This document shows positions 1-5,122 of a stretch of DNA of 5,122 nt, piece after piece. The position numbers were made by a program, and so were the translations under genes. Source of the DNA: Blastocatellia bacterium (lineage in GTDB: Bacteria > Acidobacteriota > Blastocatellia > Pyrinomonadales > Pyrinomonadaceae); contig DNNE01000001.1 of assembly GCA_003487805.1 (NCBI GenBank), positions 29,801 through 34,922 on the forward strand, given 5' to 3'. The notes under the pieces were generated by a model. The model was not told the origin of the DNA, searched no databases, and saw only the letters and a list, made by a program, of their open reading frames with translations. How positions within the stretch are numbered: the first letter of the stretch is position 1; the number at the start of each line of letters is the position of its first letter.

Positions 1-1
1 A

Positions 2-19
2 GGCGGGCTACTGCCCGCC
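2..19. terminator. GC-rich hairpin at left edge, possible terminator of an off-window gene
   Basis: The 7-base arm ggcgggc (2-8) is the exact reverse complement of gcccgcc (13-19), with a 4-base loop. Such a hairpin commonly ends a transcript, but no T-run follows directly; the nearest one (gttttt, 49-54) is 30 bases away. It could end a gene lying left of the window, or it could be an intergenic repeat. No gene is visible between it and position 285. Confidence 0.35.
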
Positions 20-175
20 ATTGTCGAGGTTTAGCGATGACTAAGCTTGTTTTTCGATTCCCAAGAAACCGGACTGATAAGATCGTTATGACGCTGCCGT
101 GTCGGGCGCGGTTACGCTAATTAACGGTCGTGGACGCGGATTGTATCACGCCGGACGCGACAGCGTTACCCGCGT

Positions 176-204
176 TTGACAGGCCAACTGGCGCTCCGTA
201 AAAT
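176..204 (+). promoter_or_regulatory. Sigma-70-type promoter for the exported peptidase/TPR gene
   Basis: A perfect -35 hexamer TTGACA (176-181) is followed by an exact 17-bp spacer and a 5/6 -10 hexamer TAAAAT (199-204). Transcription would start near 211, giving a 5' leader of about 75 bases before the ATG at 286. No operator-like palindrome overlaps it. The call rests on consensus match and position only. A strong match suggests expression without an activator, which is an inference. Confidence 0.6.
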
Positions 205-271
205 TCGATTTTCCCGTCGTGGTTCGACTTCCTCCCGAACGGAATTTCCACCGCGCATTAATCAGATTTTT

Positions 272-279
272 AGAGAGGT
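272..279 (+). promoter_or_regulatory. Shine-Dalgarno site fixing the start at 286
   Basis: AGAGAGGT contains GAGGT (275-279), which can pair with the ACCUC of the 16S rRNA 3' end, and it sits 6 bases before the ATG at 286. This placement, plus a signal peptide beginning at that Met, supports this start codon. Confidence 0.7.
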
Positions 280-285
280 CTCACA

Positions 286-2238
286 ATGAAATTTCGTCCC
301 CTGCGAACGGCCATCCCTGGTATCGCGCTCGCTCTTCTTGTCACCGGAGCCGCCGTATCAGCCACAGCCAAAGACACCTGGACCAGTGTTCATTCAAAGA
401 ACTTCACGCTGGTCGGCAACGCCAGCGAGAAGGACATTCGTCTGGTCGCCAATCGCCTCGAACAATTTCGCCAGGTGTTTGGATTGTTGTTTCCAACAAT
501 TACGATCAACTCGCCGGTACCGACCACGGTCATCGTCTTTAAGAGCGACAGCTCGTACAAGCCGTTTAAGGTCAACCCGAATGTTGCCGGTTATTTCCAA
601 CCGGGCGAAGACGTGAATTACATCACGCTGACAACCGAAAAATCTTCCGACGAGCAACCATTCCGCACAATCTTTCACGAGTACGTCCACTTGCTGGTCG
701 AGAACACCATGGGCGCGACCGTGCCGCTTTGGTTCAACGAAGGACTCGCCGAGTACTACAGCACGTTCGACATTAAGGACGACTATCGAAGAGTAATTCT
801 CGGTGATCTCATCGCGAACCATGTCCTCTATTTAAGAGAGAATAAGTTCCTGCCGTTGCGCACGCTGTTTGCGGTCGATTACAAGTCGCCGTACTACAAC
901 GAAGGCAACAAGATGAATGTTTTCTATGCTGAGTCGTGGATGCTCATGCATTACCTGCTTCAGGGTGATTCGCAGAAGCACCGGCCACAACTCGCGAAAT
1001 TTGTCGATCTGCTGCGCGCGAACGCCACCATCGATGAGGCGTTTCAGCAGGCCTTCCAAAGCAGCATTGATTCAGTCGAGAAAGACTTCAGATCCTACAT
1101 TCAGGGTGCGAGCTACAAGGCAACAGGAATCACTTTCGAGCACAAGCTCGATTTTGATTCAGAAATGCAGAGCGCGCCGCTAGCTGAAGCGGAAGCCCAT
1201 GCATATCTCGGCGATCTGCTATTGCACACGCGACAACTTGCCGGCGCCGAGGCGCAAATTCAACAGGCACTCGCTCTGAGTCCGGATTTGCCTATGGCCG
1301 AAGCAGCGTACGGCATGCTGCGCGTGCGACAAGGCCGCATGGAAGATGCGCGGCCGTATCTGGAAAAGGCAGTCACGGCCAACTCGCAAAATTATCTGAC
1401 TCATTATTATTACGCGTTCGCGTTGAGCAGTTTGAGTATGAACGAGTATCGCGTCGTCTCGAGCTATCCGCCCGAGGTGGCTGCGAAAATGCGCGCGGAG
1501 CTAAAGAAAGCGATCGCCTTGAAACCGGATTTTCCGGAAAGCTACTCGCTGCTGGGCTTCGTCAACGTGGTGCGAAACGAAGAAGTCGATGAAACGATCG
1601 ATTTGCTGAAACGGGCGCTGAAAATCTCGCCGGCGAATCATCGCATGCTTTTTATGTTGGCCCAGCTTTACCTGCGCCAGGAGAGATTTGCGGAAGCCCG
1701 TCAACTGCTTGAGCCAATCGCCCATAACAGTCCCGACCCCGACATGCGAAAGCGCGCGGAAGGCCTGCTCGAAAACGTTAAGCACATGGAAGAACAGATC
1801 GCCCAAATCAAAGAGTTTCAGAAGCAGTCGATCGCAGCGCAAACAGAAACCGCGCAACGCAGCGGGCCTCCTATGACGCTGACCACCGCGCCAACTCAGG
1901 ATGATATGAACTCGGCGTTAGTTGAAGCACTGCGAAAACCGTTGAGCGGCGAGACGCGAGTGCAGGGAATGCTGACGACGATCGAGTGCAGCGCGAAGGG
2001 AGGAATTATTTTCCAGGTGCGCGCGGGCGATCGCCTACTAAAGTTTCACAGCAACAACTTTGACGGTGTCGACATCACCGCATTCACCACCGATGTTTCA
2101 GGAGAAATTACGTGCGGCGTACGCAAGCCTGAGAACTGGGTCATCCTCACCTACGCGCCGCCGAAAGCGGGAAGCAAATCTGACGGTGAGACAAAAGCGA
2201 TCGAATTCGTGCCGAAGAGTTTTGTGCTGAAGCCGTAG
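286..2238 (+). CDS. Exported HExxH (gluzincin-like) peptidase-domain protein with TPR repeats
   Basis: 650 residues, ATG start with a good ribosome site, TAG stop. Residues 1-28 look like a Sec signal peptide: basic MKFRPLR, a hydrophobic stretch to about 24, and an A-T-A cleavage site before K29. It is therefore probably periplasmic or secreted. Residues about 30-275 resemble the DUF1570/peptidase MA-like group. HEYVH (131-135) supplies two zinc histidines and the catalytic Glu132, and WFNEGLAEY (149-157) supplies the likely third ligand Glu152. Residues about 302-484 carry four or five TPRs; one (about 367-416) is stretched by an insert around 384-397. A charged, coiled-coil-prone helix (about 493-525) links to a C-terminal domain (about 540-650) with Cys568 and Cys610 and an 'IEFVPKSF' end. 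That last domain recurs in acidobacterial TPR proteins as I remember them, and its role is unknown. The substrate cannot be inferred. The active-site motifs are intact, so proteolysis is plausible but not shown. The gene is monocistronic as far as seen and converges on the TIR gene. Confidence 0.93.
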   Translation: MKFRPLRTAIPGIALALLVTGAAVSATAKDTWTSVHSKNFTLVGNASEKDIRLVANRLEQFRQVFGLLFPTITINSPVPTTVIVFKSDSSYKPFKVNPNVAGYFQPGEDVNYITLTTEKSSDEQPFRTIFHEYVHLLVENTMGATVPLWFNEGLAEYYSTFDIKDDYRRVILGDLIANHVLYLRENKFLPLRTLFAVDYKSPYYNEGNKMNVFYAESWMLMHYLLQGDSQKHRPQLAKFVDLLRANATIDEAFQQAFQSSIDSVEKDFRSYIQGASYKATGITFEHKLDFDSEMQSAPLAEAEAHAYLGDLLLHTRQLAGAEAQIQQALALSPDLPMAEAAYGMLRVRQGRMEDARPYLEKAVTANSQNYLTHYYYAFALSSLSMNEYRVVSSYPPEVAAKMRAELKKAIALKPDFPESYSLLGFVNVVRNEEVDETIDLLKRALKISPANHRMLFMLAQLYLRQERFAEARQLLEPIAHNSPDPDMRKRAEGLLENVKHMEEQIAQIKEFQKQSIAAQTETAQRSGPPMTLTTAPTQDDMNSALVEALRKPLSGETRVQGMLTTIECSAKGGIIFQVRAGDRLLKFHSNNFDGVDITAFTTDVSGEITCGVRKPENWVILTYAPPKAGSKSDGETKAIEFVPKSFVLKP

Positions 2239-2245
2239 TGGCTTT

Positions 2246-2274
2246 TCGCTCCGTTAGGAGCGAGATGTTTATAG
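2246..2274 (+). repeat. REP-like palindromic unit A, 8 bases past the peptidase-gene stop
   Basis: The 7-bp stem tcgctcc / ggagcga (2246-2252 and 2257-2263) has a 4-base loop and is followed by gatgtttatag. The 20-base core at 2248-2267 matches unit B (2301-2320) at 18 of 20 positions in the same orientation. Because of its position just after the stop it may also end or stabilise the upstream transcript, although the T-run after it is short (ttt). Confidence 0.6.
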
Positions 2275-2297
2275 ACCCGTTGGCCCAAGAATCAAAC

Positions 2298-2353
2298 GAA
2301 GCTCCTTTAGGAGCGAAATGACCCCGCGCACATTCCGCTCCTAAAGGAGCTTC
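2298..2353. repeat. Units B and C: long inverted repeat, likely bidirectional terminator
   Basis: The 23-base arm 2298-2320 (gaagctcc...gaaatg) is complementary to 2331-2353 (cattccgc...agcttc) at 22 of 23 positions, with a 10-base loop (2321-2330). Each arm is itself a short palindrome (gctcct / aggagc). B has the same orientation as unit A and C is inverted. The hairpin lies between two convergent genes, where a strong two-way transcription barrier makes sense, but it lacks a classical T-tract. It most resembles a REP/BIME-type pair of a dispersed intergenic repeat family. That is an inference, since dispersal cannot be seen in one window. Confidence 0.7.
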
Positions 2354-2376
2354 ATGATTTCTTTGAGGATCGCTAG

Positions 2377-2391
2377 CTATAAACATTCGGC
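2377..2391 (-). repeat. Degenerate REP-like end D (inverted tail motif)
   Basis: Read on the minus strand this is gccgaatgtttatag, closely matching the tail of unit A (gcgagatgtttatag). The 10-base atgtttatag (2265-2274) and ctataaacat (2377-2386) are exact inverted copies that bracket units B and C, so the block 2246-2391 has a nested inverted layout. A smaller inverted pair, ctagct (2373-2378) and agctag (2405-2410), lies around it. Confidence 0.5.
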
Positions 2392-2467
2392 GTACGGGGC
2401 TGACAGCTAGTTTCAAGTCATGATGCCCGATACGTTTCGGACATTAGGCAGATGAGCCACGATCCTT

Positions 2468-5014
2468 TCAGGAAGATTTTCCTTTAACTCGCTCCAAACT
2501 CTCCCGCGCAGTCTCAGCATAGGGCGACTCCAGTTTCTCAAAGATCTTCAGAGCTTCTACGAACAGTCGCACCGCTTCTGCGTTGTTGCCTTCGAACTCC
2601 GCAAGCCTTCCCAACTGGTGCAGGCCGAGGGCGATGCTGCTTTGATTGCCGAGTCTCTTGGAGATCTCCAGACTCTCATTGGAGAGGCGGCGCGCTTCCT
2701 TGATGTCGCCCTGGCCTTTGGCCAAGCTTCCTAGTTGGAGCAGAGTCGTGGCAATGCCGCTCTGATGGCCGAGTTTCTTATTAATCTCCAGACTCTCTTG
2801 ATAAAGCCGCCGCGCTTCGTCTAGTTCGCCTTGGTCGTGCGCAATCACTGCCAAATTGTGCAAGCCGCTGGCGATGTAAACCTGATTACCGATTTTCTTA
2901 CTAATCTCCAGACTCTCTTGATAAAGCCGCCGGGCTTCGACTAAATCGCCCGCCTCTTGCGCCAGCTTCGCCAACTGGTGAACCGTTCTGGCGATGCCGC
3001 TCTGGTCGCTGAGTTTCTTTGCGATCACTAAGCTCTCATGATAAAGCCGTCGCGCTTCGTCTAGTTCTCCCTGGTCCTGAGCAATTACTCCCAAGTTGTG
3101 CAATGTGACCGCAATGCCGCCTTCACGACCGAGTTGCTTCTCGATCTCGAGGCTTTCATTGTAGAGCCTCCTGGCTTCGAGCAAATTTCCCTGTTGCTGA
3201 TAGGTTATTGCCAGATTGTGTGAAAAACGTGCGATTTCTACCTCATCTGAAATATCACGCGCCGCTTTCAGCGCCTGCTCACCTCTTCTGACGGCTTCGT
3301 CCCAATAGCCCCGTATGGCTAAGTATCCGTTGAATCCGTCCCGATTGATCGCGTCCATTAATCGCATCACACTTATCGGGTCACCAAGACCAAAGGCTCG
3401 ATCAATCGCGCTTAGCACGTTGTCCTTTTCTGCTTCCAGCGCATCAAAATCTTCACGCGTCGGCTGCGCGTGCGCCTTGGCATAGCTCAGAAAGTGCTTC
3501 ACGAATCGTTGGCGGAATTCATTCGCCCGATCGTCGTTCGACAAACGAGCCGTGGCTAAGCTCCGAGTCAAGCCCTCTACCGCCAAGCGCTCGTTCTCAT
3601 CACTTGCACCGATCAGCCACAGCACGCGCAGATTCTTCGCGGCCTCATCAAGTCGCAACAAGTCGCCGCCGAAACCTGCGACATCTGCCAACGCATCCCG
3701 CGCAGCATCCGGAACGAACAACGTAAGGGCGAGCAGCACGGCACGCCCATCTTCGCCTACCTGCGGTAACGTGAACGACCGGTCAAAAACTCGCTCGGCG
3801 ACTTCGCCCTTGTCTTGTTCCAATTCATCGAGCACTTTCTTCGGCGTCTGCGCCTCGTCAATCTGGGCGACCATCCACAGCATGATGTACGGATTGGACT
3901 CGGCCGTTTTGACGATCCGATTGCGCACCTGCCTGGTGAACATTTTCGAGTCCTGGGTCTGCTCGATTAGTTGATCTAAGAGTTCCTGCGCCTCCTGGTT
4001 CGACATTCCCTTGATTGGAATATTGCGGGCGGGCTGTGCGACCTTAAGGCGAGAGGTAATCAATGACGGGCAGTTTGCGCGCTCGGCCAGGAAGGTGACA
4101 CAACCGGCGCGCTCCTCTGCCGAGGCTATCGTCTCAAAGTTGTCGAGCACGACCAGCGCGGGATCTTGGGCAAGCAGATCGCGCACGGCTTCTTCTTTCG
4201 GGCCCGGAGCGAGCTTGAGCAAGTCGAGTTCACCCAACTGCCGGGCGATTTCATCGAGCAGCGTTGAGAACGTAAAATCAGTGCGCTTCTCAGCGCTGGC
4301 CCAGACGATGCGTTGCCCGAACTCTCCAGTCAACGCGCTGGCGGCCTCGGCGGCTATCCTGGTCTTTCCCGTCCCTCCCTTACCCCACAGCGCAAATAAC
4401 CCCTTCTTTCCGCGCGCGAGTCCTTCTTTCAATTGTTCCAGGATGTCGCGCCCTTTTTCGTCGTGACGCTTCACGTAATCTGTTGGGTGCGAGGTAGGCA
4501 CAGCGGGCGGTGGGGCTACCAGTCTTTGGCTCGCTGGCTTCAATTTCTCCACCGCCTTCTGGATGCCTTCGGCTATATCGGCAAAAGCATCATCGCGGTC
4601 TCTCCAACTTTTGATGAACTTAGCGTTACTTGGAAGCGCTTGCAGATCGCCGAGCTTTATTTCACCAAAAGGCTTTTTCTTCCAGCCATAAACGTTGCGC
4701 ACGAGCACCGGAATCACTGTGAGCTCGCCAGCTTGATAGCGTCTGCTCGCATGCTTAATCTCGACGTCGTTGATATAAACGGAATTCAGAAAATCTACGC
4801 TGATTAGCAATAGAATGACGCGCGACGACTTAAGCCGTTTGGCTATCTCATCATTCCAACGCTCGCCCGCAGTCAGTAATCCGTCATGCCATTGAGAGAT
4901 GACGCCTTGCTCTGCCAGAACGTTGAGTTGCTTGACCAGACTTTCCTTGTACTCGTCATCCTGATGAGAGTAGGAGACAAATACCTCGGGAGGTTGTGGA
5001 GGATGAGTTGACAT
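2468..5014 (-). CDS. TIR - STAND (NB-ARC-like) ATPase - TPR protein, candidate NLR-like immune sensor
   Basis: 848 residues, ATG start, TGA stop. The TIR domain spans about 9-155: first strand EVFVSYSHQDD (10-20), then SVDFLNSVY and DVEIKHA. Glu85 lies where NAD-cleaving TIRs place their catalytic glutamate. A proline-rich linker (about 160-178) leads to a P-loop ATPase with Walker A GKGGTGKT (211-218), Walker B LVVLDNFE (287-294) and a sensor-like TSR (320-322). SNPY (373-376) stands in for the usual GLPL motif. A winged-helix-like arm (about 405-510) precedes a helical region and six 40-residue TPRs (595-834). Known TIR-STAND proteins oligomerise on sensing a ligand through the C-terminal repeats, and the TIR then consumes NAD or makes a nucleotide signal. 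That mechanism is inferred here from architecture. The protein is cytosolic, with no signal peptide or membrane segment. Met1 sits nine residues before the TIR's first strand residues, so the start fits. The gene appears intact and has no visible defence partner, though the window ends 108 bases upstream. A signalling role outside immunity remains possible. Confidence 0.95.
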   Translation of the reverse strand: MSTHPPQPPEVFVSYSHQDDEYKESLVKQLNVLAEQGVISQWHDGLLTAGERWNDEIAKRLKSSRVILLLISVDFLNSVYINDVEIKHASRRYQAGELTVIPVLVRNVYGWKKKPFGEIKLGDLQALPSNAKFIKSWRDRDDAFADIAEGIQKAVEKLKPASQRLVAPPPAVPTSHPTDYVKRHDEKGRDILEQLKEGLARGKKGLFALWGKGGTGKTRIAAEAASALTGEFGQRIVWASAEKRTDFTFSTLLDEIARQLGELDLLKLAPGPKEEAVRDLLAQDPALVVLDNFETIASAEERAGCVTFLAERANCPSLITSRLKVAQPARNIPIKGMSNQEAQELLDQLIEQTQDSKMFTRQVRNRIVKTAESNPYIMLWMVAQIDEAQTPKKVLDELEQDKGEVAERVFDRSFTLPQVGEDGRAVLLALTLFVPDAARDALADVAGFGGDLLRLDEAAKNLRVLWLIGASDENERLAVEGLTRSLATARLSNDDRANEFRQRFVKHFLSYAKAHAQPTREDFDALEAEKDNVLSAIDRAFGLGDPISVMRLMDAINRDGFNGYLAIRGYWDEAVRRGEQALKAARDISDEVEIARFSHNLAITYQQQGNLLEARRLYNESLEIEKQLGREGGIAVTLHNLGVIAQDQGELDEARRLYHESLVIAKKLSDQSGIARTVHQLAKLAQEAGDLVEARRLYQESLEISKKIGNQVYIASGLHNLAVIAHDQGELDEARRLYQESLEINKKLGHQSGIATTLLQLGSLAKGQGDIKEARRLSNESLEISKRLGNQSSIALGLHQLGRLAEFEGNNAEAVRLFVEALKIFEKLESPYAETARESLERVKGKSS
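2513..3232 (-). repeat. Six in-frame 120-bp tandem repeats encoding TPRs
   Basis: Residues 595-834 of the TIR-STAND protein are six consecutive 40-residue units without any insertion or deletion, each built on H-[NQ]-L ... EARRLYxESLEI..KKLG. At DNA level, positions 2782-2812 and 2902-2932 are identical for 31 bases, and 2774-2819 differs from 2894-2939 at only 2 of 46 positions. Units 2 and 4 share VIAxDQGELDEARRLY, while units 3 and 5 share a Q-L..LA...GD pattern, so a two-unit (240-bp) period overlays the 120-bp one. The last unit (2513-2632) is the most diverged, as is common for a capping repeat. Confidence 0.9.
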
Positions 5015-5020
5015 TGCTAT

Positions 5021-5040
5021 CGCGACAAAGTCTAGTCGCG
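5021..5040. promoter_or_regulatory. Inverted repeat just upstream of the TIR-STAND start codon
   Basis: cgcgac (5021-5026) and gtcgcg (5035-5040) are exact inverted copies separated by 8 bases. The repeat ends 6 bases before the ATG, in the place where a Shine-Dalgarno site would be expected; none is visible. It could be an operator overlapping the transcription start, or a leader hairpin limiting translation. A 6-bp repeat in GC-rich DNA can also arise by chance. Confidence 0.35.
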
Positions 5041-5044
5041 CGAA

Positions 5045-5073
5045 ATAATAACAGACAACGCGGTTCTCGTTAA
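5045..5073 (-). promoter_or_regulatory. Possible promoter of the TIR-STAND gene
   Basis: On the minus strand a -10-like TATTAT (5050-5045, 5/6) is preceded by a 17-bp spacer and a weak -35 TTAACG (5073-5068, 4/6). Transcription would start near 5038, giving a leader of about 24 bases that begins inside the cgcgac/gtcgcg inverted repeat. The rest, 5074-5122, holds no gene or motif I can support. Confidence 0.35.
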
Positions 5074-5122
5074 CAAGATTGGATGGGGGTTAGTGGTAGA
5101 GGTTGACTCCCTCTCCCTTTGG

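Noticed and set aside
47..83. Second promoter with TTGTTT (47-52) and TAAGAT (78-83)
   Set aside because: The spacer is 25 bp, far outside the usual 16-19, and the promoter at 176-204 is much better.
219..542. Open frame of 107 codons on the plus strand overlapping the peptidase gene start
   Set aside because: It overlaps the better-supported frame with signal peptide and Shine-Dalgarno site, and its composition (rich in R, S, H) is that of an out-of-frame shadow.
394..822. Open frame of 142 codons antisense to the peptidase domain
   Set aside because: It is the complement of conserved catalytic-domain codons, has no start signal and no recognisable protein features.
2147..2416. Open frame of 89 codons on the minus strand across the convergent spacer
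   Set aside because: It runs through the palindromic repeats and into the end of the peptidase gene, has no ribosome site, and its protein only reflects translated repeat sequence.
2513..3232. Regularly spaced 120-bp repeats considered as a CRISPR array or non-coding satellite
   Set aside because: The repeats are in frame, encode canonical TPRs and lack the short repeat/unique spacer structure of CRISPR.
3552..4807. Three plus-strand open frames (3552-3974, 4011-4466, 4433-4807) antisense to the TIR-STAND gene
   Set aside because: All lie wholly inside a gene whose domains are clear, have low-complexity S/A/R-rich products and no ribosome sites.
286..5014. The two TPR genes as one functional system
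   Set aside because: They are convergent, one is exported and the other cytosolic, and a repeat-rich spacer separates them, so nothing supports co-function.

Overview
The window is bacterial and holds two large, complete genes that converge on a short repeat-rich spacer. The style of the first protein (a secreted HExxH peptidase-like domain with TPRs and a C-terminal two-cysteine module), the tandem-TPR signalling protein opposite it, and the palindromic 'gctcc..ttaggagc' repeats between them all recall Acidobacteriota, perhaps Blastocatellia. That placement is from memory of such genomes and is an inference. No rRNA, tRNA, CRISPR array, transposase or phage gene is visible.

Layout. Positions 1-285 are non-coding. 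A GC-rich hairpin at the very left edge may end an off-window gene, and a near-consensus sigma-70-type promoter (TTGACA, 17 bp, TAAAAT at 176-204) and a Shine-Dalgarno site lead into the first gene. Positions 286-2238 (+) encode a 650-residue exported protein with a signal peptide, a gluzincin-like zinc-peptidase domain (HEYVH followed by NEGLAE), TPR repeats and a conserved-looking C-terminal domain with two cysteines. Positions 2239-2467 form the convergent spacer. It contains at least three copies of a 20-bp palindromic motif, two of them arranged as a 23-bp-stem hairpin, flanked by an outer inverted 10-mer (atgtttatag / ctataaacat). It looks like a REP-type element cluster that could also act as a two-way terminator. 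Positions 2468-5014 (-) encode an 848-residue TIR - STAND/NB-ARC ATPase - winged-helix - TPR protein, with the domain order of NLR-like immune receptors. Its own upstream region (5015-5122) has a possible promoter, no Shine-Dalgarno site and a 6-bp inverted repeat just before the start codon.

Function. The two genes are convergent, so they are not one operon, and nothing shows they work together. The most interesting object is the TIR-STAND-TPR gene, a candidate single-gene antiphage or cell-suicide sensor. Its six 40-residue TPRs are in perfect 120-bp register and show a mosaic two-repeat (240-bp) pattern that suggests recent repeat duplication or conversion. No neighbouring defence gene is visible, so the immune role rests on domain architecture alone.
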